The notes: a model not told the origin generated them from the letters alone. Counted from the first letter of the stretch, positions 46,461-57,635 are shown. The stretch: DNA of 64,000 bases from Serripes groenlandicus (GCA_031761405.1 JASEVX010000003.1:16533139-16597138), one strand, 5' to 3'. Program-made: numbers and translations.

Positions 46461-47066
46461 TATCGGTCAGAAAATCGAGGTTCATCGTGATTTGGCTGTC
46501 GACTTCAATTCGTTGTTGTCAACGTGTGAGGCCGAGTGTAAAAGACATACGAATCTTGAAAATGTCCGACGTGTTCGACAGTGATACTTATTTGAACTTT
46601 ATGAAATTAAATCAAACTGACTACTTTAAAGATGTAGAATCAAATAATGCGTTTGTTAACACTTCATTTGAAAAGGAAGAGGACTCTTTAATGTTAAATT
46701 TGAAAAGCTACTTAAAACTGTCAATCCCCATGTCCCAGATGTTGCTATAAAGAATGATGTTAATCCTCTTCATTTGAAAGCTGATCAATATCGAGCAGAA
46801 ATCGACTGTGATTAATAACAGTTTTAAGCTTGTTTGTAAAATAAATATGTTTAAAGTTACCAGCAGCTAGTACTATCGACTCTTATTCAAAACAAAACAT
46901 CCAGCATGTGTAACTATAAGAGAAATGGATAAGGAAATCTTGATTTAGAATATGAGAAACAAAGATACTATAAATAAAACACTGTCAAGTTTATAACAAT
47001 TTCAACGCTGTCTTGCAGAGCTGCCAAGAATTAACTACAGACAGACATTGGAACTTCTGACCTTGT
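46461..47066 (+). repeat. Repeat B, copy B3 (second of the tandem pair)
   Basis: Second ~555-base unit, continuing after the LINE insertion at 47465-47700 where the AAAAAGTATAATATTTTATT end matches B1 at 12041. Confidence 0.88.
46562..46750 (+). CDS. Small ORF of repeat B (B3), 62 codons
   Basis: Reads MSDVFDSDTYLNFMKLNQTD and, past the same AAATTTG (46696-46702), stays open 13 codons longer than B2 in the zero frame. In the minus-one frame it reads FEKLLKTVNPHVPDVAIKND and closes with CD before TAA, parallel to B2. A 9-base deletion in the first part and a 3-base deletion in the second part keep both frames. Confidence 0.42.
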   Translation: MSDVFDSDTYLNFMKLNQTDYFKDVESNNAFVNTSFEKEEDSLMLNLKSYLKLSIPMSQMLL

Positions 47067-47072
47067 AAACAT

Positions 47073-47464
47073 AGTTAATTTATTTATACTTAGGCCTCCG
47101 GCCCTTATACATATAAAATATATACATAATACATCAAAAGAAGTTTTTTTCCTGTGAAGACACATATAAACACATGTGGAAATAGTGCATGTATAAGTGA
47201 TCTGTTTTAATCAATGTACATGAACTTTTGAAAAAATAGAAAATTATACATTGCCGAAAAGTATCTCAATCTTTATTAGCATGGTATAAATACATTGCCA
47301 GATTTCTAATAATTGTGCTATTATTGCTTGCACACAAATCTTGAAATTTTTGGTAAGTAGGGTAGTTATGTATTTATCTGGAATATATTTCTTACGTAAT
47401 TCGCAATACAAATGCCCCTGCTCGATCATAAGGTTATGACAGGAAAATCTGAAATTAAGTAAAC
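47073..47464 (-). mobile_element. LINE 3' fragment inserted into repeat B, 6-bp TSD
   Basis: Interrupts an alignment that is continuous in B1 (about 11935-11950). The hexamer GTAAAC stands on both sides (47067-47072 and 47459-47464). On the minus strand it ends GGCCGGAGGCCTAAGTATAA and an AT-rich tail, typical of a LINE 3' terminus. Confidence 0.75.
47244..47429 (-). pseudogene. C-terminus of a LINE ORF2
   Basis: Reads EQGHLYCELRKKYIPDKYIT, then AQLLEIWQCIYTML and a stop. The pattern 'LYxxLRxKYIP ... LaxfiYxa' is the usual C-terminal end of CR1/Jockey-type ORF2 after the Cys/His motif. Only about 60 codons remain. Confidence 0.6.
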
Positions 47465-47799
47465 TTCATATGGTAATTGCCGTTGTTAATTCGAAATTCG
47501 GATCAGGTATTGATATTAAGATATTGTCGAATATAAACAAAAAGTATAATATTTTATTTACCAACAAAGGGGTTTCATTAGATAGCACCTTTAAAAAATC
47601 CAACGAGTATATGATATAAACATGGTCAGAGATATTTTTTGTTAACCTTAAACACATTTTCAAAGTCTCAAAATAATACCACAAAGTAAATAGTTAAAGA
47701 CGATCAAGACAGTTTCGATTTTCACGCTTAATGTATATATAACGTATATTTTACGTAAACACCGGTTTAAAAGTGTTATGGTCTTCGGACAAACGGTGA

Positions 47800-47960
47800 T
47801 AATTGTTTGATTTATAAGGGTTTAACGCCGTATCAACAATTTTTCGACCAGTTCACATATTCATGCGTTTCCCGACGCCAGTACACCACACAACATACTT
47901 TCCAAACAAATGGCGTCTTTTCCACATAGGCAGGTGATAATGGAAACAAAACGCGCCTTG
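47800..47960 (-). mobile_element. SINE body/tail remnant
   Basis: GGGTTTAACGCCGTATCAAC, CAGTTCACATATTCATGCGT and GCCAGTACACCACAC align with 29770-29880 of the intact SINE; the tRNA-like head is missing. Confidence 0.6.
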
Positions 47961-48250
47961 TGTGATTGGTTATGCAAGATTTGATATTATTTGTCTGGTT
48001 ACCTATGATTTTTATGTTAAATTTGTATACAGTAATGCTTAAACTATATTAAAGCAAATATAAAAAAGAAATCTGAAAGTTCAATCATAGAAAACAAGAA
48101 AACTCTTTTAAAAAGATAAACGGCGATCAATATGAGAAAACACTATGAAATGGAACATGCGCATATTATTTGACCTGAATATCAGAAAGGTTTTGTTAAT
48201 AATCAAAACGATCAGTAATTTTCCATGAATTATAAAATTTTCGCAATAAT

Positions 48251-48356
48251 GTTGTATATCTACAGATTCGACAGCTTCTTGAATTGGTAATGCATTATAA
48301 TCGTGAACCAGTTGGAACATTGTTCGATTAGAGCATTGTTCTTTAAAAGATATAGA
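48251..48356. repeat. ~105-bp direct duplicate, copy 1
   Basis: GTTGTATATCTACAGATTCG through GTGAACCAGTTGGAACATTG to TTCTTTAAAA; repeated at 48613-48719, about 362 bases downstream, with few differences. The sequence between and after (to 49157) shows no gene. Confidence 0.85.
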
Positions 48357-48612
48357 ATCAGTTCATAGCAATCATTTGAGATATGGGATAATAATGGTTT
48401 ACTTAAAGAAATATATTACTACTGAAATTCTGGCCTGCTTGTCAGAGTGTTTGTCTGTCGTCTTTGGTTCGGCCAACCTTGGACATGTATGCTTCTGTGT
48501 GAAAATCTGATTAGGCCGACATGTCAGTATGTTGTATATTTTTGTTTCAAATAACCCATTCAAGCAGACATCTTTTGTCAATTTGGGGACAAATTTTATT
48601 TTTGGGCTGGAT

Positions 48613-48719
48613 GTTGTATATCTAAGAATTCGACAGCTCCTTGAATTGGTAATGCATTATAATCGTGAACCAGTTGGAACATTATTCGGTTATAACATTG
48701 TTCTTTAAAATATATAGAT
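48613..48719. repeat. ~105-bp direct duplicate, copy 2
   Basis: Second copy of the segment at 48251-48356. Confidence 0.85.
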
Positions 48720-49157
48720 ACAATAAAATACAATACAAAACAATATATCTATTCGTAATATAAGGCAACCGCCCCACAATACATATACAATCTAACAAAA
48801 TAATTGATTTGAGTAACGTCCAGTAAATATGATATATGTAAACCTAGGTAAATATTAAAGGGTACCAAGAATGACATTCAAATACGCGATTAATATGTAG
48901 GGAAAAGTCATAAAAATCTAATGTGATAAGAATTTTCTTTGAAAAATATAAAAAAATAACTTTAATAAGCATTTAAAATCCGGGCTCAAAATAAGCCAGG
49001 TCGACATTAACGAAAAAAGAAGATCGGCAATTTCCGTAAAAAATACCGGAAGTGACATGCTCATGAGGAATTCAATGCAGGCTCTCATTATGTTGACAGT
49101 GTAAATCGTGAACGCATCGATATATTTGGAATAATTAAAGAGAAATAAAACGTGAAA

Positions 49158-49335
49158 ATGCCCAGAGAGTGTGTGGTAGGGGGTGTTTAAACATGCCGAA
49201 GGACGGTGTTACATTGTATAGCTTCCCATAGGACGACACAGTAAGGAAAATGTGGATAAAGGCGGTGGACTCAACGCGAACACTTTGGAAAGGTCCGACA
49301 AAACATATCGTGGTTTGTTCCGAAAAGTTCCCAGT
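49158..49335 (+). pseudogene. THAP-type zinc-finger relic
   Basis: DNA-binding domain of the kind used by P-element-like transposases and some host regulators. The plus strand from the ATG at 49158 reads MPRECVVGG, then, one base out of frame, LNMPKDGVTLYSFP, TVRKMWIKAVDSTRTLW, KGPTKHIVVCSEKF. This follows the THAP scheme (C-x3/4-C, FP, W, C-S-x-H/F). A missing base after GG, a TAG after SFP and the His-to-Lys change in CSEKF show decay. The frame stops where a SINE begins, so the downstream part is lost. Confidence 0.72.
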
Positions 49336-49495
49336 CGCGGCACTACGGTCATGGTGGAGTGCCCTTGGGCAAGGCACATTTTCTAGCCTAGTACTGGTTT
49401 GTTTACCCATGGGATCATGAATAATTAAATTTAATTGCGCGCTAAATGACCTTAGCTGTCGATGCGCCATAAAACAATATACATTCATTCCGACA
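49336..49495 (+). mobile_element. SINE with a LINE-A-like 3' end
   Basis: Starts CAGTCGCGGCACTACGGTCA, passes GTGGAGTGCCCTTGGGCAAG, a core familiar from tRNA-derived SINEs, and ends GCGCGCTAAATGACCTTAGC through ATAAAACA and CATTCATT. The last ~40 bases differ from the LINE-A terminus at six positions. The tRNA-like head is truncated. Confidence 0.75.
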
Positions 49496-50230
49496 AGTTC
49501 ATTTTTCGTGTGAAAAGATCCTCCGAAAGTTTATCACCATACAATTTGATTATTTACAAAGGGATCTCAGACTTTAAATCATAATGTCATTATATAAAGT
49601 TTGTTAGTAAAAAGCGTCCAAACAGGTGTAGTGTTTAAAAATTCAGTAACCAGGTTGAATGAAATGCGTCGGGAACTGAAAAGATTGAAAATAACCTTAT
49701 TCCTATGAAAAATATCCGTTTCCATTTGTAATTGTTTAAGGTAATTATTTCACAAGGGTTTTCTACATTACATCACTATGCACCATATAAAGATTGAGCC
49801 ACGACACATAAAAGTAGACAATTAGTTTTGTTTCCAAATTTTAAGGAAGTTGTATCAATTTATATAATTGCAATGCCGGCTTTTGGTCATTACTGTTCTC
49901 CAAAGACTTCGATACTTGTTGTGTAACGATTTACGAACAGTGATGACCCTGATCAGTCTAAACAGAAGACATATTGATCTAAATATTCCCAACTATCGGA
50001 AGGCGGGTTTTCATTTGACACGGTATCATTATGTGTAAACCACGCGCAACCCAAATCAAATCGAAAATTACTGACGCATGCAGTAAACATGACATTGACA
50101 ACAATGCTTTGTAGTTCATTTCTCCCTTTCTTCATATTAAAAAATCTGAAGCAGACAGCATTTGAAAACGAGAGAAATTGCTCACAGCGTATGATCCCAA
50201 ACACAATGAAGCAACCCTGTATGAATGTAT

Positions 50231-50271
50231 TCTTCTGCTGTAGAATTTGTCTGTACGTGAGAAAGGGTTAA
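50231..50271 (+). repeat. Dispersed motif, copy 4
   Basis: TCTTCTGCTGTAGAATTTGT, then GTGAGAAAGGGTTAAAG. Confidence 0.55.
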
Positions 50272-50630
50272 AGAGGTTTTTTTTTGTCAAGATGTTTTTA
50301 ATTTCGTCGGCAAATTTGTTGAAGAAAGGGTTTACGCGCACGTGTTAAGTCGGTTCTTTGTTTGACCGATCAGAAGTCATTTTTATTTCCGGTGTATACC
50401 GGTTTTGACAATCAAGTAAGCTACTGGGTAAACTAATACCCCTTTCACAGATGTACATTCATTTTGACTGAACTAAAGCTGACGAGTTTGGTAAACATTG
50501 GAGTAAAATGAGAAAGCCTAAATGCATTGAATTTAATAGATAACTTTTGCCACAATGATTTGAATTAATTCAGTAATTATACTTTCATTTTTTTATAGAT
50601 TTTCTTTATTTTGTTCTCGACATTTTAACA

Positions 50631-50670
50631 ATCGTTTGCTGTGGTTTGTTGTAATGGGGAAAGGGATGAA
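50631..50670 (+). repeat. Dispersed motif, copy 5
   Basis: ATCGTTTGCTGTGGTTTGTT, then GTAATGGGGAAAGGGATGAA. Confidence 0.45.
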
Positions 50671-51289
50671 CAGCTGACTTAATTGGTTATTGTTTTCATC
50701 TACACAATACCGGCGGGTCTTTGATTGATTGATCTAGTTACACTGCGGAAAAAATCAGAAGGGCAGGGCAATAAAATGGTCCTTTCACGGGAGCAAATTA
50801 GAATCGCGTGTTATGACATTAACACAATACTGAAGCTTTTTTTTTCTGGCTTCACATTCAATCGGATATTTCTGATCTGGAAGTCGTTTCCGGATTGTTC
50901 TTGTCTTGGAAAAATTAGTTTCAACAACCAAGGGTAAGTAAACAAAGAACTAAATCGTCCTTGAGATTCGGGAAAATACGCAAACATGTGTTTAAATTTG
51001 AATAACTTTGTTATCTTTTTTATATGGGATGTTTTTACATTTATTCTCGTGGAATCGACTTTGAATCATGACAGGAAAATAGGTCATTTCTGCATTAAAA
51101 ATCGGGAAAATACGCGAACATTTGTTTAAATTTGACTTATGTAGAAGAAACAAAAATCCCTGTCAAAACGAACAGTAATCAAACTAAAAGTAGTTCTAGA
51201 TATAAATAATTAAAGTTTAAATGCTTCTTAAAATAACCTTTTACAAAAAATAATTTATTCTCGCATGTTATCTATACTTTCATTCATCA

Positions 51290-51496
51290 CGAACAATTTC
51301 ACGTCCTGATTCGTCTTCAGACTCGCTGCTCGTTTACTGACTCAAACTGGTATGGTCTGATCCCTAAAGGTGCTAGACCGTTGCCTAGGTCATCTGTCTC
51401 ACTGTAAATAGCTGACTCATCACTGTTATCTTCGAAAGAATACGATGAACAGTACAATTATGCATCTAAAGCTCCGTAATTCAACTCATCCGCCAT
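51290..51496 (-). pseudogene. Acidic N-terminal fragment with a PYQFE motif
   Basis: From the ATG at 51496: MADELNYGALDA, a stop, then SFEDNSDESAIYSETDDLGN, IRPYQFESV and, after a frame change, SSESEDESGREIVRDE. The 'YGA ... PYxFEP ... acidic' layout resembles the first exon of a family of invertebrate proteins whose later part carries a DWCxC zinc-binding domain. Only the first part is present here and the match is from memory, so the call is weak. Confidence 0.35.
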
Positions 51497-51863
51497 TATT
51501 AAAATCGAAACGACTCCTCATCACTACGTCATCACGGTAAACCGGAAGTCAGTTTATTTTCACTTTTCGCAATTTACGTGAAAGCGTAATTTTATTGCAC
51601 AAAATTGATCTTTTCATACTTAAAAACATTTCTTAATTTAATTAAAGTAACATTTTATAATATCATCATATAATGGAAAATTCAATAAAAAGTGAAATTC
51701 ATCTTCAACAACATGTACATTTTTCTTTAAACAACATTAACAATATCTAAATAATCTTCCAATCTTGTTATGGCGTCCAGTTTATATTGATAAGTTGTGG
51801 TTTGAGCATCTAAAGTTCGTCGATGTATGTATGTCATGTCAATTGTTAAGTACATTTTAATAT

Positions 51864-54560
51864 CTAATTGAGATTTATATTACTTATAATAGTTTGCTTT
51901 CGGCGATTCATTAATTTTGCTTGCCAATTTTGCAATGTTATGTTTATAATTCGTTGCTTAAATAGTTTTATGAATGTTTTAGAATCACCGACTTCATTTG
52001 AAATCCAAACAAATCCAAATCCATGTTTAAATAGGAGTGACCTAATTTTAGATGCCCATGTTATTCTACCCGATTCTTCCAAAGACCGTATCATGTTATT
52101 ACACTGCTTAGGAAATATGTGGTCAGGCATATTAATCAGTTTGGTCCAATATTCAATACAATTACAAATATAATGAACGGCCATTGGATATCGTCCGCAT
52201 TCTCCTAATACAAAAAAGTACGCTGTATTTTGATTTAAATTACATAGTCGTTTGCAGAACTGGATATGTAACTTTTCAATGATTTTATAATACTGATATC
52301 CCCAAATCTCAGAACCAAAACATAAAATGGGATTTCATAATCGCATCAAACATTTTAAAGTCTACAGTTGGGTTAAAATGACCAAATTCATATTGATATT
52401 TATAAATACTAAAACTTGCTTTTCTGGTTTGAGCTGCCCTAATTTGGAGAGTTTTCGTCCATGATAACCTATTACTAAAATACATGCCTAAGTATTGCTG
52501 ATATGTTACAACTTCTACTTCATTACCTTTAAAATAAAAAAAAATCATATTTCTCAAGATACCGCTATTTCGAAATAATATCATTTTTAGTTTTTTCTAA
52601 ATTGAAATTCATGCCAGTACAGTTACAAAATTTCTCAAAAACATTAAATTGTTTTTGTAAACCAACAACAGTATCTGAGACATTAGCTATATCATCTGCA
52701 AATAATAGTGCGAAGATATCTTCTATCGGGTTGTTTACATACATTTCTTGAAAACATTCTATTTTAATCAGTTCAATTAAATCATGAATAAAAAGGGAAA
52801 ATAACATGGGAGAACTTAAACATCCTTGTCTAGTTCCAATGTGGCAATCAAAAATATCAGTTACATCGTTATTTACTTTAGTTGCAGCTGAAAGTTTACT
52901 ATACATTGACTGAAATACAGAGAGAAAATTCCCTTAAAATCTATAAATAGACAGTAAAATCTACCTTTTCTTTTCGATAAGTATTTTTGAACTAAACATA
53001 GTAGATTAAAGTATGATCAATGACACTGTAACCTTTTCTGAAGCCTGCCTGTGCTTCGTTTATAACTTTGTATTCATCGACCCATTAATATTTCCGTTAC
53101 TATTCCTATAAACACTTTAGTTATAGTATTTATTAATGAAATTCCTCGTTAATTTCCTTGGTCATTTTGTGCCTCATTTTTATGGATAGGAACTATCAAA
53201 CTTTTACTGCAAGAACATGGAAAGTTTACAATTTCATATCCTGTATTAAATACATTTGTTAAACATGGAATTATATAGGGACTTGTACATTTAAACATTT
53301 CAGAACATATGACTACCTTTGACCAATTTCCCAAATTGTGATACATTATTTATTGATTCAACCAGTTTTACTCTATTATTCTATTCATATAGTTTACGAT
53401 ACAATTTGCATGTTGTCTTAAACTTGTTTCTTATTGATCTATATAGTTTATAGTCAATTTCGTCATGTGTTCGTATATATTCTCAGAGAGCGAAATTCTT
53501 TAGACTTTTTAATGTCTGACACTCTTTGTCCACCATTTTGGTTGTGTGTTGTAAATATTAACTGGGATGTTAGTGAACATTTTACTCTTTATTTGACATC
53601 CCGCTTGTTGCAATATTTTGTTAAATTGTGTAAAGGTAAGTTCGGGATTCTGAATAGGAAGTATTTGCTTACTCGAAAAGTCCGTAAAATGTCTTTAAAT
53701 TTGCACAAAAATATATCAGCTTTACTTTCATCCCACTTATAAAATGTATGACCTCTCAAAGAAGACATTTGAGAAGAAGTTTCACTGTAGTCATAACATT
53801 TTTTGTCAAAATAAAAAGAACATACAAGTGGAAAATGGTCTGAAAACTCTTTATTTTGAACTGAAGTACATTTTACATACTTGACAAGATCAGAGGAGGC
53901 GATGAAATAATCCACTACACTTGTCCCATCATTTGCAGTACATGTAAATTCGCCATGCATATAGCCATTGCATCGAACGTTGAATATATGGATATCAAAG
54001 ACTTGACAGATATCAATCAGGGTTTTGCCAAATGTGTTGACTAATAGGTCTTTTGATTGCCTTTGTAAGTGAAAAATATCTGAAGGACAGTCAAAAATAT
54101 TATCTTTTTGGAAAATGTGTTTAATGTCATCATTTTCTATATAGTCTATCAAATTACCTACTCTCGCATTCAAATCACCTGTTAAAACCAATATCAAACT
54201 CAATTTCAAAAACATAACCTTTTATAAGTATAACAACACACCGTGAAAATTTGTTTGACTTTTCCATTCATGAGATATTTTTCTTTTATCAAAATAGTTA
54301 CAGAGCATCTAAGTGAGTTCTTTTTCTTTTTCCTGCAAAAATTAAATTCAGTTTACCCGTGTATTATACTTTTGACAATGTTTTCGCACGTAATCCAAGT
54401 TTGATTCGATACAACTATGTCAAATGATTTACAGTATGTAATAAACTGTTTATCGTTTACAAATTTCTTTAAGCCTCTAAGGTTTAGTGTGCAGATGTTT
54501 AATTCGTGTTGTTCGCATGTACCGTTTAATGCTGTATTTACATTTTCTATACTATTAGTA
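51864..54560 (-). pseudogene. LINE-C ORF2 (endonuclease and reverse transcriptase)
   Basis: Endonuclease: NICTLNLRGLKKFVND, GDLNARVGNLIDY, DYFIASSDLV, FSDHFPLVCSFY (53760-54520). RT: GRFYCLFIDFKGIF (motif A, with Gly-Ile where Ala-Phe-Asp is usual), GTRQGCLSSPMLFSLFI (motif B), LLFADDIANVSDTVVGLQ (motif C), then YLGMYFSNRLSW at 52309-52560 and the C-terminal RSLEESGRITWASKIRSLLF at 51864-52184. Nonsense codons and frame changes split it into at least five pieces, so it is inactive. Confidence 0.87.
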
Positions 54561-54583
54561 CTCTTATGGCCTTGGCCTATTAC

Positions 54584-55740
54584 CTATTTTTTGTTTAATG
54601 GAACTAGCTGGTTGCTCACTTCGTCAAGTACAAAGGGTTTATCGTTTATAATCAGTTTTTCATAGTTCAGATAAGCATCTTGGTTATTGTGTATTTGATC
54701 CAGCAAGGGAATTAGGTTCGATCGTGTTTTGGCTACTCGGGCTACACAATCTTCGCTCACGTTTATTGGTTTAACTGTACTCTTTCGTTTTTGTTATTGA
54801 CCTTCACCATCGGTTGTACGTTTAGTTTTTGATAATTCACGATATCTTTTCAGAATGGTCTCTTTGTCCTTATATAATGACAATTTGAATATCACTGGAC
54901 GTGGCGATGCTGTGCTGTGGAGTCTGTGTGCCCTTTCTATGCTTATAGAAGATGAAGTCAAATTCAATTCTTCTTCTATGTATTTTCTAACTAGCTGTTC
55001 AGTTTCAGCCTAGGTTTCGTGTTTGGCGTTTTCAGGAATATTGTAAAATTTAAGATTATCTCGTCTTGATTGAGCTTCCAGTTGTTCATTCTTATGTTTG
55101 TTTTCTACACCAATACAGTCTAAATTTGTTATTTTTTCATTCATTTCTGATATTCTATTCTCCAGTTCTTCATTTCTTTCTTGCAACTCTTTGTTATCTT
55201 GCTTAAGCTCATCTACACTTTGTTCGAGTTTGTCAAACTTGAAGTTCATAGTCTTCACACTTTTTCTCATGTCTAAGCATTTCATCTTCAAGTCTTCGTT
55301 TTCATTTTCAGATTCGTTCTTATCTTCGGTCATGTCAGTGCTTTGATTTTCTTCATTTTCATCATTTGCTTGCTTAAATTGGTTTAACCGTTGTTTTCTA
55401 GTTTTACTTGGTGATTCCAATGATGAATTGTTAATCAAGGAACTACTACTATGTTGTTGCGGCTGCTTTTGTTGTTGTTGTTGTAGTTTTTGAGAATGTC
55501 TCAAGGGACCGTTGATCCTGTTTCAATTCTTGATCTGTCAATAGAGTTTTGTCAGTGTGGTTCACCGTGGATTTTCTTATGTAGGCGGATACTACTTTTG
55601 AAACCTCTTCCCGTCGTAGTCCCTTGTCCGCTTGCACCATTGTTGCTAGTGGTGTTGCTTCTTGGCCCGGGATTGGACTCTATTCCGTGTACAGCTAGTA
55701 GCAGAAACAGAAGAGCTCTTATTCCAAAGGATAGGTTCAT
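54584..55740 (-). pseudogene. LINE-C ORF1 (2A leader, coiled coil, L1-ORF1p-like domain)
   Basis: RNA chaperone-like ORF1p. Begins with the 2A-like signal sequence (separate entry), then a Gln/Ser-rich stretch (LQQQQQKQPQQHSSSS), an acidic linker, a coiled coil (about 55100-55300: ELQERNEELENRISEMNEKI), then SRRDNLKFYNIPENAKHE, HRLHSTASPRPVIFKLSLYK, an RRM-like core, and a C-terminal part ending QLVPLNKK at 54584. One frame covers 55504-54584 with two stops (TAG at ~55010, where Trp is expected, and TAA at ~54799). The 2A part is in another frame, so at least one indel lies between 55504 and 55660. Confidence 0.8.
55663..55740 (-). other. 2A-like ribosome-skipping sequence fused to a signal peptide
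   Basis: From the ATG at 55740 the product starts MNLSFGIRALLFLLLAVHG and continues IESNPGP. The NPGP end preceded by (V/I)-E-x is the 2A consensus, at which the ribosome fails to join the last Gly and Pro yet goes on. The conserved Asp two residues before Glu is Gly here, which may weaken activity. The preceding Leu-rich run is a good signal peptide, as in the '2A signal' leaders known from some invertebrate LINEs and innate-immune proteins. An upstream in-frame ATG at 55837-55839 would add 33 residues. Confidence 0.78.
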
Positions 55741-56129
55741 GCTTGAAAACAATGCCGGTATACGATTATTATGTCGGCTCTTGTTTGGCTGGATGAATGA
55801 TCCAATTCTTGATATCCAGATGTCTATGGATATACTCATATTGCTAGATCAACGTTTTGTTTGTATTATTTGTATTATTTGTATAACAATTTATTACATT
55901 CGGTTACTGTCCCCTTTTGGTACGACTCGACTCAAGCCTGGCCGTACTTGTTTTCACTGGTCGATTAGTCACGCTTGACACCCTTAACACCCTATATAAT
56001 CGGTAATTGAGTGGAACTTACCCGTTCTCAGAAATTATTAAATAGTAAACGGAAACGATGGAATCCACATGTTTATATCTTTTTGCCGGTATCAACTTCT
56101 AAATTATAACAATACTTTTTATTTAAAGG

Positions 56130-56580
56130 CTAATCGGCCATCACCATCCAGCTTCAGTTTCTATAAATAGATTATCAATGCCGAGAATACGCCACATGAC
56201 TAGAGATTACGCGAGGCTTCCAAGAGGCGTATACGTTTCAATTGACGATAAATAACTGATAATATCATGGTTCAAGAATAATTAATATTGTGCTCTGAAA
56301 TATTATATTTCATACGTTTTCACTGATTTTGTTCACTGAAATTTATTTCTTAAGGAAAACAAGTTAAGGTTAGTATGCAAAACGTTTCATTTTAAAACTT
56401 CACCTTATTAGTGCCTCTCGTATAATTGCCAACTTAATTATGAACCAATCAAAAGGTTTCATTTCGTTTTTTTCTTCAACATTATTCATTAAATTCAACA
56501 TTTGATTAGTCTACAATCTAGATCATATGTTTAACATCTAAGTCAAAACTGAGGTTAATCAGCTATCGCCGAAAAAACAC
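56130..56580. repeat. Inverted partner of 13015-13480
   Basis: Reverse complement matches with the same landmarks (CCATCCAGCTTCAGTTTC, TTAGTGCCTCTCGTA, AGCTATCGCCGAAAAAA). The short stretch 55986-56129 before it shows nothing. Confidence 0.88.
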
Positions 56581-56825
56581 TTTGAAACTTTAATGATTTT
56601 TTATGCATTGAATTTGAATGTATTATTTTTAAAGATATCATCTTTTTGTGATGGCTACATGTTTAACTTTAATTTTACTAGTCATATAAAGAATGAAGTG
56701 TTGCCAAAGAAATTATGTAAAACTGAAAATGAAATTTGAAAAATTAAACAAAAAATATATATATTATATATTATGAATGTTTTCAAAAAATTATGAAACT
56801 GTTGCGATCGATTTTTAACATGTAT

Positions 56826-56945
56826 GTAGTTGCATATACAATTTACACACGAAATTTCCAAATTCAATTAAAGGCATTGTTTTCTGAAATGTAAATCAGA
56901 GATATTGGACTTGATCAGTGAAAATATCTGTAAGAAGACTTTTAT
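56826..56945. repeat. Direct partner of 12206-12335
   Basis: Shares ATTGTTTTCTGAAATG and GATATTGGACTTGATCAGT. Confidence 0.75.
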
Positions 56946-57074
56946 AGACAATACATATATATTTCTTATACAAACGAATTTTTCAAAACAAAAGCTGTGA
57001 ATAGAAATCATAATGTAAAAAAGAATATTTAATGGTATGAATGTAGATAATAATAATAACCCTTTCCTTTTCAG

Positions 57075-57144
57075 ATTGTACGTACCTCAGAGAACAGGAA
57101 TTTCAATATCGTAAAGGAAACGATAAAGAATTTTCAAAATCTAG
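57075..57144 (+). other. Possible short exon between good splice signals
   Basis: CCCTTTCCTTTTCAG precedes and GTAAGC follows a 70-base stretch open in two frames (one reads CTYLREQEFQYRKGND). There is no homology support and no neighbouring exon. The flanks to 57635 hold the inverted partner of 13716-13757 at 57577-57632 and otherwise nothing recognised. Confidence 0.2.
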
Positions 57145-57635
57145 GTAAGCTATGGTATCTGGTATTAAGAACTTAAAGGCAATGGAAAATGGAACCGCCC
57201 AAACAATTCAAAACATCTGCAGAATAGGGGACTGTTAGGAAATGAATATCCTTTCAACCCACAACCCACGTCCACCACAAAAAGATTTTTAAATGGTTCA
57301 ACAACACAATGTTTTCAGGTCTTCTTTTTATTAATTTGTCTCTATACATTTCTCACAATTTATACAAAAAGCATGTCACAATGCATACAATAAAACAATT
57401 ATAAATACATGTTTAAACTTCAAGCCGGACCCTGTTTGTGTATTTGATCATGCATTCCTGATATAAATGCTACTCTTTCTTATTAATATTCTCTAGAGAA
57501 GGTTAAGATTGGAAAAATAATTTGAAAACATTAGAAAGGAAGAGAGATGGAAAAATAAAGGTAGCTTTGATTTGACTGAATAGTTGTGTGAATAATTTAA
57601 TATCTTGAGATAAATAAGCAATAATTAAGGAATGG

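Larger units (their letters stand above)
49496..51289. other. Intergenic with two copies of the CTGCTG motif
   Basis: Beyond the motif copies at 50231 and 50631 I see no repeat partner and no coding resemblance; frames at 49953-50341 on both strands overlap each other and look fortuitous. Confidence 0.45.
51700..55985 (-). mobile_element. LINE-C, non-LTR element with a 2A-like leader
   Basis: About 4.3 kb on the minus strand: short leader, 2A-like signal sequence, ORF1 with coiled coil and L1-ORF1p-like fold, ORF2 with endonuclease and RT without RNase H, and a 3' part like the fragment at 27553. Clade not assigned; ORF2 features are in the CR1/L2/Jockey neighbourhood. Ends are approximate; no TSD found. 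Confidence 0.82.

Noticed and set aside
49953..50341. Overlapping frames on both strands near 50 kb
   Set aside because: Short, mutually overlapping, without motifs; they include one of the dispersed motif copies.
55490..55978. A 162-codon plus-strand frame
   Set aside because: It lies opposite the 2A leader and 5' region of LINE-C and has no resemblance of its own.
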